Assembly: GCA_014191975.1 (NCBI GenBank)
Contig: BJHG01000006.1
Coordinates: forward strand, 1 to 53,513
Length of the DNA stretch: 53,513 nucleotides
Reading direction: 5' to 3'
DNA from: Methylococcaceae bacterium
GTDB lineage: Bacteria > Pseudomonadota > Gammaproteobacteria > Methylococcales > Methylomonadaceae
The notes beneath the pieces were generated by a model. That model did not search any database and had not been told where the DNA came from. It saw only the letters and a program-made list of their open reading frames with translations. Made by a program: the position numbers and the translations under genes. This document shows positions 21,197-31,574 of this stretch, piece after piece. Every line of letters begins with the position of its first letter. Positions within the stretch are counted from its first letter, which is position 1.

Positions 21197-22952
21197 CTTT
21201 TTTTACCCACGTTTTCAATACTTGAGCGATAACTTTTGGATTATCTTCTGCCAAACGTTTTAAATAATCCAAACGAATTTGATAGGCATGTGGTGTTTCC
21301 ATTGAATCCAATAAATCATCAGTTGTACGTACTGCATCTTCGGTTACCAAAAGCATAGAGCCATCTTCGTCAATAACAATGCCGGCACTCAAGAATGACG
21401 CTTTACGTGCTTGTTCTTCTGCTTCTGCAATAATACGTTTTTCATCTTCGTCTTTAGCAATTAAAGCACGAATTGTCGGGCGTAATACACCAAAGATTAA
21501 GAATATAATCGCTAAAACTGCGGCAATTTGTTTCACTAACTCAATAAACCAAACTTCTTTCCATAATGCTAATTCAGGCGGTAAATCTAAATCTACACCT
21601 CTAAAGCTGACGTTAGTAACAGTTACCGCATCGCCACGCCCACTATCAAAACCTACCGCTTGTTTAACTAAATCATTAAAGCGATTCAAATCTTCTTGAG
21701 CATAAGGTTGTAATTTTGGTGCACCATTCGCTTGTGCAATGTGTCTATCATCAACTACCACTGCAACCGATAAACGGCGCAATAAACCCGTTGCTAGACG
21801 TGTATGTGTAATAGTTTTGTCTAATTCGTAATTTCGAGTTGCCGTTTTTGATCCGTAGCCTTGTTGCTTTGAGTCATCTTCAATGGAAGCAGATTGCCCT
21901 GGTGGAATTGCTTCAATTGCTTGACCAGCGGGTGCTGGTTGATTTGATAATGCACCAGGAACGCCTTTCGGATTTTCCTTATTATGTTCATCCGTGGTTT
22001 GCTCACTGCGTAACGCTGGCAAATCAGGATTAAACATTTCTTGTGTTTTATCTGTTTCAGTAAAGTCCACATCTGCTGAAATTTGAACACGCATAGATTC
22101 TGTGCCAACCAATGGCGACATAATATTTTCAATACGTTGCATCAAATGTTCTTCAATATTCGTTTTGTATTCAAATTGCGTTGCTGTCAAATTTTCTGCG
22201 GCACTCGCGCGTGAATTCAACATTTGCCCTTTGTAGTCAACAACCGTGACGTGATCTGAATCGAGTTGTGGAACACTCGAGGAAACTAAATGCACAATCG
22301 CTTCAACTTGCCCTTTATCAAGCGTACGACCTTGATACAAATGCACAATTACTGACGCGCTAGGTTTTTTACGTTCACGAACAAAAACAGATTGCACAGG
22401 TAATGCCAATAAAACACGCGCCATTTTGACACTTTGAATTGACATAATCGTTCGTGCAATTTCACCCTCTAATGCACGTTGATGACGTGACAACTCAGCG
22501 GTTTTACTGGTGCCAAAACTTTGCTCTTTATCGAGTAATTCATAACCTAAACTATTGCTTTTTGGTAAGCCTTGAGCGGCAAGTTTGATTTTCAAATCAT
22601 TAACTTTATCCGCTAAAACCATTATTCCGCCGCCCTCTTCAATTTTATATTTCACGCCCTGAGCGTTTAATGATTCGAGGATTTCAGCACTATCTCTGTC
22701 ATTTAACTCCGTATAAAGCCGTGCATAATTAGCGTCTTGAGACCATAAAACTACCGCAATACCAATTGCCACACTTAATGCTAAACCAAGCATAATGGCG
22801 ACTTGGCGAGCCATAGTCATTTTAGCTAACCCACGAATTGCAGGATAACCTTCCAAACCCAAACTTGCGATAAATCCGCCGCTTGAATCATTTGTTTCTA
22901 TGTCCGAATCACCTGTGGTAGTGACCGGATTTGTGCTATTTTGTTCACTCAT
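21189..22952 (-). CDS. fliF: Flagellar M-ring protein FliF
   Basis: YARLYTELNDRDSAEILESLNAQGVKYKIEEGG...ARVLLALPVQSVFVRERKKPSASVIV. Confidence 0.96.
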   Translation of the reverse strand: MSEQNSTNPVTTTGDSDIETNDSSGGFIASLGLEGYPAIRGLAKMTMARQVAIMLGLALSVAIGIAVVLWSQDANYARLYTELNDRDSAEILESLNAQGVKYKIEEGGGIMVLADKVNDLKIKLAAQGLPKSNSLGYELLDKEQSFGTSKTAELSRHQRALEGEIARTIMSIQSVKMARVLLALPVQSVFVRERKKPSASVIVHLYQGRTLDKGQVEAIVHLVSSSVPQLDSDHVTVVDYKGQMLNSRASAAENLTATQFEYKTNIEEHLMQRIENIMSPLVGTESMRVQISADVDFTETDKTQEMFNPDLPALRSEQTTDEHNKENPKGVPGALSNQPAPAGQAIEAIPPGQSASIEDDSKQQGYGSKTATRNYELDKTITHTRLATGLLRRLSVAVVVDDRHIAQANGAPKLQPYAQEDLNRFNDLVKQAVGFDSGRGDAVTVTNVSFRGVDLDLPPELALWKEVWFIELVKQIAAVLAIIFLIFGVLRPTIRALIAKDEDEKRIIAEAEEQARKASFLSAGIVIDEDGSMLLVTEDAVRTTDDLLDSMETPHAYQIRLDYLKRLAEDNPKVIAQVLKTWVKKDG

Positions 22953-22973
22953 CGTCTATTCACAAGGGTTGGA

Positions 22974-23288
22974 TTACATGGGCATGTTCATGACATCTTT
23001 GTAGGCTTCAACTAATTTATTTCTAACCTGCAACATGCCTTTAAAGGATACATCTGCTTTTTGTGATGCAACCATCACTTCTGCAAGATTCATTGTTTTG
23101 TCGCCACCTTCGAAAGCGGCTTTCATATTGCGTGCAACTTTCTGCTTTTCATTCACATCGTTGATGGTCTGTTTAAGGATTGAGCCAAAATCAATCCCTT
23201 CGGAGGCAACCTCTGGAACATTGCTACCAGCGGCTACCGATAAATTGCGGATTTGTTCTAAAGCAGAACTAATGCGGATTTCATTCAT
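22974..23288 (-). CDS. fliE: Flagellar hook-basal body complex protein FliE
   Basis: Small protein; DFGSILKQTINDVNEKQKVARNMKAAFEGGD...NLAEVMVASQKADVSFKGMLQVRNKLVEAYKDVMNMPM. Confidence 0.93.
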   Translation of the reverse strand: MNEIRISSALEQIRNLSVAAGSNVPEVASEGIDFGSILKQTINDVNEKQKVARNMKAAFEGGDKTMNLAEVMVASQKADVSFKGMLQVRNKLVEAYKDVMNMPM

Positions 23289-23328
23289 TTTTGATTCTCT
23301 CTTAGTTTGTGATATTTAGATTGTTATA

Positions 23329-23344
23329 AGCAGAATTGATGCCA
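23329..23344 (-). promoter_or_regulatory. Putative sigma-54 promoter for fliE operon
   Basis: Minus strand TGGCATCAATTCTGCT has GG-N10-GC spacing (-24/-12), ~40 nt upstream of the fliE start. Confidence 0.55.
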
Positions 23345-23381
23345 GTAAAAAATCATTTAAATGTCAAAAATGTGGCAGTAC

Positions 23382-24923
23382 TTACCGATCTAAATCAAAT
23401 TTACGCAATTTTTCAACTAACGTTGTGCGACGCATATTCAATCGTTTTGCAGCGTGTGCGACAACACCATTACATTCATTTAAGGCTTGTCGAATTAAAT
23501 CTACTTCCATCGAATTTAAGTATTCTTTTAAATCAATCCCTTCTTCAGGTAATTGCAACGTCGTTTCTGGAATATATTCATGATGGCGCATCAATTCGTG
23601 CATTTCAGCAGACGTGGTTTGGGTCATACTGGATATGTTTTCGACAATTTTTTGACGAACTTTGATTTCATCTTCGTCACTTTCCAGCATATCAGGCAAC
23701 GTGAAATCAATTGGTTCTTCCTCACAATATTGCTTAAATTTCTGTGGCAAATCAATAATATCAACCAATCCTTTTGGATGCATAATCGCTAATCGCTCAA
23801 TTAAATTCGCCAATTCGCGCACATTTCCTCGCCATTCATAAGCCATTAAAGCTGCCATTGCATTTTGTGTAAGATTAACAAAACCACGATTTGATTGAAT
23901 CATTCGTGTAATTAACTCTTCAATCAAAATAGGAATATCGTCTGCACGTTCTTTGAGTGACGGCAATTCAATCGGAAAAACATTTAAACGATAAAACAAA
24001 TCTTCGCGGAAACGATTTTGCTTAATTTCATTTTCTAAATGACGATGCGTCGCAGCAATCACACGCACGTCGCAATAAATTGTTTTATTCCCACCGACCC
24101 GCTCAAAATTTCGTTCTTGCAATACCCGCAATAATTTCACTTGCATCGATAACGGCATATCACCAATTTCGTCCAAAAATAACGTGCCACCTTCTGCCAT
24201 TTCAAAACGCCCTTGCCTTGCCGTCAATGCACCTGTGAACGCACCTTTTTCGTGACCAAATAATTCACTTTCCAAAAGTTCAGCGGGAATCGCACCACAA
24301 TTGATTGGAACAAATGGTTTATCACGACGTAATGACGCATCATGTAATGCGTTAGCAACGACCTCTTTACCCGTTCCTGATTCGCCTAAAATCAAAACAG
24401 TTGCATCAGATTCAGCAACTTGAGCAATCATTTTACGAATTGCAACCATTGCTGCGCTATTTCCCTTTAAACGCGAAGCGACAAGTGACAAAACATTGGC
24501 GTTTTCAGAATCATTTAAAGTCAATTTTTGGACTTCAAACGTAGCAGAAAAATTTTGTGATGTGAAACGATTTATTGGTAATTTTGCGAGTAACAGATTT
24601 AATTGCACATGTTGCAGTGGTGACGCCAAAACGTCGAATAATTTTTCATGAACTTTGTCAGTAGTGATTTCTTCACTACTATCGGTGATAAAAATAACGG
24701 GAACCCTGGCCATTTCGACAATTTCATTTAAAATCATGAATTGCCTTTGTATGCCTTCACCAATAAAAATACTGCAAACACGATTAATTTCATGTAGATA
24801 ATCAGCGTAGTTGTCAGAACTGATGGTTTTTACGTCGTAACCCATAAATTGAAAAATAATTTCAACCTGCAGAATACGTTTTGGATTATCGTCAATTAAT
24901 AAAATAGTTGATAGTAACGCCAT
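23382..24923 (-). CDS. fleQ: Sigma-54-dependent flagellar regulator FleQ
   Basis: AAA+ ATPase [21 protein letters not shown]...[22 protein letters not shown], receiver-like N-terminus, Fis-type C-terminal HTH; next to fliE. Confidence 0.88.
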   Translation of the reverse strand: MALLSTILLIDDNPKRILQVEIIFQFMGYDVKTISSDNYADYLHEINRVCSIFIGEGIQRQFMILNEIVEMARVPVIFITDSSEEITTDKVHEKLFDVLASPLQHVQLNLLLAKLPINRFTSQNFSATFEVQKLTLNDSENANVLSLVASRLKGNSAAMVAIRKMIAQVAESDATVLILGESGTGKEVVANALHDASLRRDKPFVPINCGAIPAELLESELFGHEKGAFTGALTARQGRFEMAEGGTLFLDEIGDMPLSMQVKLLRVLQERNFERVGGNKTIYCDVRVIAATHRHLENEIKQNRFREDLFYRLNVFPIELPSLKERADDIPILIEELITRMIQSNRGFVNLTQNAMAALMAYEWRGNVRELANLIERLAIMHPKGLVDIIDLPQKFKQYCEEEPIDFTLPDMLESDEDEIKVRQKIVENISSMTQTTSAEMHELMRHHEYIPETTLQLPEEGIDLKEYLNSMEVDLIRQALNECNGVVAHAAKRLNMRRTTLVEKLRKFDLDR

Positions 24924-25091
24924 GCCCTTTACTCATCTCGATTAAAATTGATGTTTTATTTCATGCTATTATTGCACTTTGTTAATGTAATTTAAATATA
25001 AATAGACAAAATCATGACATTTTTTAAACTTGACAAAAAATCGCCACAGTAGAAACTAGACACGTTATCAACAACCCCAAGAGCGTTTTCT

Positions 25092-26345
25092 TTGAATGAT
25101 ATGCCTTTAAGTATGCTACTTGGCTTACTTTTATTAATGTTAGTGTTATCCGCCTTCTTTTCGGGTTCGGAAACGTCTTTAATGACGTTAAATCGTTACC
25201 GATTACGGCACTTGGTGAAGTTAAAACATTCCGGCGCAATTAAGGCACAGAAATTATTGCACCGCCCAGATCGGGTCTTAGGGCTAATTCTATTATGTAA
25301 CAATTTTGTCAATAATTTCGCGTCATCGATTGCCACGGTGATTGCAATAAAACTTTATGCCGATACGGAATCAAGTGTTGCGATTTCTGCCGTATTATTG
25401 ACACTGGTAATGCTAATTTTTTCTGAAGTCGCACCAAAAACCCTCGCCACAATAAAGCCTGAACTACTCGCTTTTCCCTCGGCGTGGGTTTATACAGTAT
25501 TGTTAAAAATATTTTATCCGTTGGTTTGGCTAATAAATACATTGGTGCATTTATTATTACGTTGTATTGGCGTTGATACGACGAAAAACGAACAAAACAA
25601 ACTCAATAAAGACGAACTAAAAAGCATTATTTCCGAAGCCGAAAGCGTTATGCCACATCGTTATCACAAAATGTTGCTGGGGATTTTAGATTTGGAATCG
25701 GCGACGGTTGAAGACATCATGACCCCTCGCAATGAAATTATTGGAATTGATTTAGAATTGTCGATTGAAACGATTATTGAACACATCAAAAACAGCACAT
25801 ATACTCGTTTACCTGTTTATAAACAAAGTATTGACCGTGTAATTGGATTTTTACATTTACGCAAAGTGTTAATTGAAATTCATCACGAAGATTTCGACAA
25901 ACAATCAATCATTAGCCTGCTTACAAAAACCTCATTTATCCCAGAAAGTACATCTGTTCATAAGCAAATGTTACGCTTCAAAAACGAAAAAATCCGTATT
26001 GGTTTAGTCGTGGATGAATATGGTGATGTTCAAGGATTAGTCACGTTAGATGATTTATTGCAGGAAATTGTTGGTGAATTGATTACTGAAGAAGAAAATA
26101 CAGTGAATCAACAAACTGACGGTAGTTATTTAGTCGATGCAAGCATTACGGTTAGGGAGTTTAATCGCGTAATGCAAGGCGAATTACCAACAGAAGGTGC
26201 AAAGACATTGAATGGTTTAATTTTGAATTTTATGGAAACAATTCCAAATACTGGTACCAGTATTCGATTACACGGTTACGCCGTCGAAATTTTGGAGCGC
26301 GACGAAAACTCAGTGAAATTAGTTAAATTTTTGCCACTTAAATAA
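25092..26345 (+). CDS. CorB/HlyC-CorC family transporter (DUF21, CBS, CorC_HlyC)
   Basis: FFSGSETSLMTLNRYRLRHL; CBS segment VEDIMTPRNEIIGID; GLVVDEYGDVQGLVTLDDLLQEIVGEL. Confidence 0.93.
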   Translation: MNDMPLSMLLGLLLLMLVLSAFFSGSETSLMTLNRYRLRHLVKLKHSGAIKAQKLLHRPDRVLGLILLCNNFVNNFASSIATVIAIKLYADTESSVAISAVLLTLVMLIFSEVAPKTLATIKPELLAFPSAWVYTVLLKIFYPLVWLINTLVHLLLRCIGVDTTKNEQNKLNKDELKSIISEAESVMPHRYHKMLLGILDLESATVEDIMTPRNEIIGIDLELSIETIIEHIKNSTYTRLPVYKQSIDRVIGFLHLRKVLIEIHHEDFDKQSIISLLTKTSFIPESTSVHKQMLRFKNEKIRIGLVVDEYGDVQGLVTLDDLLQEIVGELITEEENTVNQQTDGSYLVDASITVREFNRVMQGELPTEGAKTLNGLILNFMETIPNTGTSIRLHGYAVEILERDENSVKLVKFLPLK

Positions 26346-27552
26346 AACTACGTGCCAACAATACAATCGGATGAATAACCTCAATTTTTTCACCTCGTTC
26401 ACGCAATCCTGCCGCAATATGTAAAGCGCAACCGATATTTGAACTGACCAAATAATCGGAGGGTGTTTCAAGCGCAGTTGTGAGTAATTCGTTTAACAAT
26501 GTTTTCGCCATTTTGTCATGTCGCAAACTGTAACTTCCTGCCGCCCCACAACATTGAATCGTCTCGGGTAAAGGCGATATTTTTAATTCGGGGATTTTCT
26601 GCAACAGTTTCGAAACGCTTTTGTCGGTACGTAAGCCATTCTTTAATGAGCAAGGTGAATGCAAACGGACATTTTCATCTAACGGCTTCAAAGTATTACT
26701 AAAATCGAAATCGGTATGAATCAAAAAGTGGCTAATATCCATTACTTTTACACTAAAATTCTTCGCCGAATATTCACGTAACGTGGTTCCGCACCCACTT
26801 GCAATCGTTACAATCGCTTGTAAATCTTTATTTTCAAATGCTATTTTGTTTTGCTGTTCTAATTTTAAAGACCCATTTTTATCGCCATCATGCAATGCCA
26901 ACGCACCACAACACGTTTGATTATTTGGTAAGTGAACATTAAAACCAATCTGTGTTAAGACTTTAATTGCAGCACTCACAGTTGCAAAATCGAACAATTC
27001 GCCCATACAACCGACAAATAATCCTACGTCACCCTTGGCTTCATTTTTAGCCGCATAATAATTTTTTAGTGTTTCTTTTTCCTGATAATTAGGGACCAAA
27101 CGATCGAGTTCATTTAGGCCGAATAATTTCGGTAAACGTAACAAACGGGCAGTTTTTTGGAGTTTATTTTGTTGGTAAACATTCAAAATTAATTGAACTG
27201 ATCGTTGTACACGCTTGCTTTCAGCAATCGATTTCACTATTTTTACAGTTATTGGCGTGGATTGTTCTTCGTGAATTTCAGCTCGAAAATCATCAATCAG
27301 TTTTCCATAAGGTACAACGGCTGGACACGCTTTTTCACACGCACGACACAACAAGCAATTATCAATATGATTGAGTAAATTATCTGTGATACCTAAGTGC
27401 CCACCCGCCCATGCCTGAATTAACGCAATGCGTCCACGTGGCGATTCATTTTCATTTTGCGTATGCGTATAAGTAGGGCAATGTGGCGCACAAATCCCAC
27501 ATTTAACACAACTATCCGCGACGTTTAACAACTGTTTTTTTATTTCATTCAT
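26338..27552 (-). CDS. glcF: Glycolate oxidase iron-sulfur subunit-like protein
   Basis: CVKCGICAPHCPTYTHTQNENESPRGRIALIQAWAGG...CLLCRACEKACPAVVPYG; two CCG domains (TCCGALALHDGD, QCCGAAGSYSLRH). Confidence 0.88.
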   Translation of the reverse strand: MNEIKKQLLNVADSCVKCGICAPHCPTYTHTQNENESPRGRIALIQAWAGGHLGITDNLLNHIDNCLLCRACEKACPAVVPYGKLIDDFRAEIHEEQSTPITVKIVKSIAESKRVQRSVQLILNVYQQNKLQKTARLLRLPKLFGLNELDRLVPNYQEKETLKNYYAAKNEAKGDVGLFVGCMGELFDFATVSAAIKVLTQIGFNVHLPNNQTCCGALALHDGDKNGSLKLEQQNKIAFENKDLQAIVTIASGCGTTLREYSAKNFSVKVMDISHFLIHTDFDFSNTLKPLDENVRLHSPCSLKNGLRTDKSVSKLLQKIPELKISPLPETIQCCGAAGSYSLRHDKMAKTLLNELLTTALETPSDYLVSSNIGCALHIAAGLRERGEKIEVIHPIVLLARSFI

Positions 27553-28027
27553 TTTCGTTTTCCAAAGTATCTGTGAATACGTCAATAATTTGTTGATATT
27601 CGCCATTTTTAGGGCGATACAAAAATCCCCCCAACATCGCCAATCCCGTCAAAATGTGAAATGAATTTATTGTATCGCCAAAGTAAAAAATTATCTCACC
27701 AAAACTGCCAATCAAAAGCATCATACTTTGCGATACAGCAACCGTTAATGTGTAACGACGTTGAGCAATTTTTTCAAAATTTTTTTGTTCAAGTAACGGC
27801 ATCGTTTGATTCAATCGTAAAAAAATATAACGCAATAAATTTGTCAGTGGCAAAATTAAAATTGCCAACGCATAAAAAATCGTACGCCAAAAAAGTCGAT
27901 CAGATTCGATTAACGGTTGTTGAAATGATGCGCCATAAAAATTCACGAAAATAAAACCGGCACTAAGTAGCGTCAAGACAAATGCAGTGATAAGCCAAGA
28001 AAAAATCAAAGGATTAGTCGCTTTCAA
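27545..28027 (-). CDS. Membrane protein of unknown function
   Basis: 160 aa ORF with about four hydrophobic segments, overlapping the bioD end and glcF start on the same strand. Confidence 0.6.
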   Translation of the reverse strand: MKATNPLIFSWLITAFVLTLLSAGFIFVNFYGASFQQPLIESDRLFWRTIFYALAILILPLTNLLRYIFLRLNQTMPLLEQKNFEKIAQRRYTLTVAVSQSMMLLIGSFGEIIFYFGDTINSFHILTGLAMLGGFLYRPKNGEYQQIIDVFTDTLENENE

Positions 28028-28673
28028 AAGTAAACTCTATTAAAGGATTGTAGGTTGTTGAATAGGGTGAAATACCCAATAGAGAGATCGACAAACGGCT
28101 TTTTAAACTTTCAATCGTCAAATCAATACAATCAAAATTTGCATCATTACAAACCGCAATCCAGCCAATACAATTTAAATTAGCATTTTTAATCGCTTGC
28201 AATGTGAGAAGCGCGTGATTGATACAACCCAATTTAATCGACACCACCAAAATAATCGGCACGTTTAACTTTTTTGCTAAATCTTCAATTGTTTCTGACT
28301 CATTTAACGGTGTATACCAACCACCGGCACCTTCAATAATTAAAACGTCAGTTAAGTTTTGCAGTGTTTTAAAATTGGTAAAAATAATTTCCAAATTCGC
28401 AGGATTTTCTTTACCTGCTAAATGCGGTGAAATCGGCAACTCGTAAGCGTAAGGATTCAAAAGTGAATAATCAACAAACAGTGAACCCATTTTTTGAATC
28501 GCTAACGCATCGCTGTTTTGCCATTCACCGTTTATTTTCTCACAACCGGAAGCAACAGGTTTCATGCCAATAACAGACTGATTTTTATTTTTAAAATGTT
28601 GCATTAATGCAATTGTCGCCCATGTTTTACCTACATTTGTGTCTGTGCCGGTAACAAAATATACTTGCGTCAT
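28014..28673 (-). CDS. bioD: Dethiobiotin synthase
   Basis: YFVTGTDTNVGKTWATIALMQHF...GMKPVASGCE...LIIEGAGGWYTPLN. Confidence 0.95.
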   Translation of the reverse strand: MTQVYFVTGTDTNVGKTWATIALMQHFKNKNQSVIGMKPVASGCEKINGEWQNSDALAIQKMGSLFVDYSLLNPYAYELPISPHLAGKENPANLEIIFTNFKTLQNLTDVLIIEGAGGWYTPLNESETIEDLAKKLNVPIILVVSIKLGCINHALLTLQAIKNANLNCIGWIAVCNDANFDCIDLTIESLKSRLSISLLGISPYSTTYNPLIEFTFESD

Positions 28674-29215
28674 AAATTTAAAAATCCTTTCGTAGAAATT
28701 ACATTTAAGTCGAATGTCGCCTCAGCAATAAAGCTACTAAATTCACTATCAACAATACATCGTTCACTTAATTCAGTCACGGTCAGTGCTGAATCAATAT
28801 CACAGGATTTCACAATAACTAATTCATCAGCATTCAATTGTATAGCAAGCCATGCTGCTAAACTGTCTGAGGTAATTTCCCACGATGATTTTATATTGCC
28901 TGCATTTAATTCTTTAATATCTGGCGACCAAATAGAAAAATAGTGTTGTTTTATTTTTAGAATAGACGCCACAATCACAAATTCATGCTGTAAATTCTGA
29001 CACATTATTGCAGTTTGTTGCATCGCCAAAATTGCCATTTCATGGGCGGCAACGTCATCGAATTGCCATTTTTTTTGAAAATTACGAACCAGATTTGAAA
29101 ATTCGCCACCGCCACAAACTGCAATCGTTTGTACATCAGAATTTAAAATGTGTTTTAAACAATCAAACATTTTCCCCGTTTCTAGTAAGCTTCCGCCTAA
29201 TTTAACGACTCTCAC
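28670..29215 (-). CDS. Amino-acid kinase family protein (candidate MfnE-like kinase)
   Basis: MRVVKLGGSLLETG...IAVCGGGEFSNLVRNF...WEITSDSLAAWLAIQLNADELVIVKSCDID. Short kinase of the type found with methylotroph C1-cofactor genes. Confidence 0.7.
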   Translation of the reverse strand: MRVVKLGGSLLETGKMFDCLKHILNSDVQTIAVCGGGEFSNLVRNFQKKWQFDDVAAHEMAILAMQQTAIMCQNLQHEFVIVASILKIKQHYFSIWSPDIKELNAGNIKSSWEITSDSLAAWLAIQLNADELVIVKSCDIDSALTVTELSERCIVDSEFSSFIAEATFDLNVISTKGFLNL

Positions 29216-30609
29216 TTCTGAAACTGCTTTAACATTTGAAACATTGCAGCTGCTTTATCGAAACTTTCTTGATATTCATCCTTAACTTTGGAATCATTAA
29301 CAATTCCGCCGCCTGCCCAAAATCTAATTGTATCGTGCGACTGGACTAGTGTGCGAATAGCAATATTCGTGTCCATGTTGCCATTGAAATCGATGTAACC
29401 CATCGCACCACAATAAACCCCTCGTCGATTTGGCTCAAGTTCTTCAATAATTTGCATGGCGCGAATTTTAGGTGCGCCTGTAATCGAACCGCCAGGGAAA
29501 CAATGTTGCAACAAATCAATTGCGTGGTGATTTTCCGTCAATTCACCTGTCACTGTGCTAACTAAATGATGCACTGTACTATAACTTTCGATTTCAAATA
29601 ATTTAGGAACGCGCACATTTTTACATACTTTGCTAATGTCATTTCGTAACAAATCGACAATCATTACATTTTCCGCGCGGTCTTTTGGACTATTTTTTAA
29701 ATCTGTGATTTGCACGTCATTTTCAATTACATCAATTCTGCGTGAGCGAGTGCCTTTAATGGGTTTCGTTTCAACGTGCCGACCAGTGAGTTTTAAAAAA
29801 CGTTCGGGCGACGAACTCAAAATTTTCACATCCGGAAAATTCAAATACGCACTAAATGGCGCTGCGTTAATTTTGCGCAAGGCTTCGTAAGCTTCCCAAG
29901 TATTACCTTCGCACGTCGCTGAAAAACGTTGCGTTAAATTCACTTGATAACAATCACCTTCTATGAGGTAATATTTTATTTTTTCAAAGGCTTGCGCGTA
30001 AGCATCTTGCGAAAAATGGGATTTTATTTCACTGGTAACGACAAACGATTTGGCTTTTGATTGCTTATTCTTACATTTATGTAATTTTGACAGAGTGTCG
30101 ATGTACTTTTTTTCAGTTTCATCATCTTGGCAAAGTAGAAAACTTTGTTCTGTTTGATGATCAATAATAAAAGCCCAATTATAAATTCCCACGGCCATGT
30201 CGGGAATCGCCTCCTCGTCTTTGGCTATCGTGGGTAAATTCTCCAATCGTCGCGCTAAATCATATGCAAAATAACCGATTGCACCACCAACAAATGGCAA
30301 ATCAAATTCTGTGATATGGCTTGTATCAAAAATATCACCATAGCGTGTTAATTCTGTTTTTAGCAATTCAAACGGATTTACATTTGACTTGATAACATCT
30401 GCTTTCGTAGTAATCAGGGTCGTTTCACCATGTGTGACTAAAGTACAAACAGGATTTGCCGAAATAATATCGTAACGACCTTGGGTACTGCGAGGGCGAC
30501 CACTGTCTAAAAATATCGCCCACTTATCGTTTGCAAACGGCGTAAAAATTTCAGCACTATCTGAAAAATTAAAATAAGGAAGACTATAAAGAACAGCTTT
30601 TATTGGCAT
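29212..30609 (-). CDS. pabB: Aminodeoxychorismate synthase component I
   Basis: EGDCYQVNLTQRFSA...FLKLTGRHVETKPIKGTRSR...MIVDLLRNDISKVC...HCFPGGSITGAPKIRAMQIIEELE. Confidence 0.92.
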   Translation of the reverse strand: MPIKAVLYSLPYFNFSDSAEIFTPFANDKWAIFLDSGRPRSTQGRYDIISANPVCTLVTHGETTLITTKADVIKSNVNPFELLKTELTRYGDIFDTSHITEFDLPFVGGAIGYFAYDLARRLENLPTIAKDEEAIPDMAVGIYNWAFIIDHQTEQSFLLCQDDETEKKYIDTLSKLHKCKNKQSKAKSFVVTSEIKSHFSQDAYAQAFEKIKYYLIEGDCYQVNLTQRFSATCEGNTWEAYEALRKINAAPFSAYLNFPDVKILSSSPERFLKLTGRHVETKPIKGTRSRRIDVIENDVQITDLKNSPKDRAENVMIVDLLRNDISKVCKNVRVPKLFEIESYSTVHHLVSTVTGELTENHHAIDLLQHCFPGGSITGAPKIRAMQIIEELEPNRRGVYCGAMGYIDFNGNMDTNIAIRTLVQSHDTIRFWAGGGIVNDSKVKDEYQESFDKAAAMFQMLKQFQK

Positions 30610-30614
30610 ATTTA

Positions 30615-31574
30615 TTAGCGGCTGAAAAATTGACCAAATGCTCGACTGCCTGAGCCTGTTTTAATTGTATCAACAACGTTGAGCGTGTTTGCATCGATTA
30701 CAGAAACTGTGTTATCGAACCAATTTGCGATATAAACGTGAATATCGTCCGAATGCGTTGAAATACCTTCGGGTTTATCACCGACAGTTATTTCACTAAT
30801 TACGTTTAAGGTTTTGGTGTCAATAACAGAAACATTGCCATCTTCTTGATTAGTGACGAAAAGTAACGTGTCATTTTTTGCTAATGCGACAGTATAGGGC
30901 ATTTTTTTCACTTTCACAGTTGCAATTAAATGCATTGTTTGGACATCTAAAACACTAACATCGTCACTTTGAACATTCGCCACATAAAGCCGTTCATTTT
31001 TAGTATCCAATGTCAAACCAAACGGGTGTTGCCCAACAGGAGTAACATTTCGTGTTTGTAAGGTTTTCAAATTGACTTGTGAAATTGAATTACTTAACCG
31101 ATTCGCAATATACAAAAAACGATTATCAGAACTCACCATTAAACCTGAAGGGGATTTTTCAACGGCAATTGTACCAATGATTTTCAACGTTTTTGTATCG
31201 ATAACGCTGACCGTATTTTCGTACCAATCGGCAACATATAAACGCTGATTATCGGGTGAAACTGTAATGCCTAAAGCACCTTCACTGAGTTTAATCGTCG
31301 AAACAACAACGTTTTTTTGCGCGTCAATAACTGCTACACCATTTGCTTCGGGTGTCGAAACATAAACACGCTCGCCATTTGGCGATACAGCTACACCAGC
31401 AGGTTTACCCAAAACTGAAATCGTATTTTTAACAGTGTTTGTTTTTGAATCGATAACCGAAACACTATCATCAAGCTGATTTGTTATGTAAGCGAGAGGA
31501 TTAGCTTGAGCGGGAGAATATAAAAAAACGGCAGCGACTCCCATCACTACCGTTAATGTTGAGATTTTTAACAC
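30615..31574 (-). CDS. YVTN-family beta-propeller protein, exported
   Basis: Signal peptide, then about seven ~42 aa repeats such as LYVADWYENTVSVIDTKTLKIIGTIAVEKSPSGLMVSSDNRF. Confidence 0.9.
   Translation of the reverse strand: MLKISTLTVVMGVAAVFLYSPAQANPLAYITNQLDDSVSVIDSKTNTVKNTISVLGKPAGVAVSPNGERVYVSTPEANGVAVIDAQKNVVVSTIKLSEGALGITVSPDNQRLYVADWYENTVSVIDTKTLKIIGTIAVEKSPSGLMVSSDNRFLYIANRLSNSISQVNLKTLQTRNVTPVGQHPFGLTLDTKNERLYVANVQSDDVSVLDVQTMHLIATVKVKKMPYTVALAKNDTLLFVTNQEDGNVSVIDTKTLNVISEITVGDKPEGISTHSDDIHVYIANWFDNTVSVIDANTLNVVDTIKTGSGSRAFGQFFSR

Noticed and set aside
15874-24923. Flagellar cluster as a secretion-type novelty
   Set aside because: Gene order fleQ-fliEFGHIJK is a standard gammaproteobacterial flagellar arrangement.
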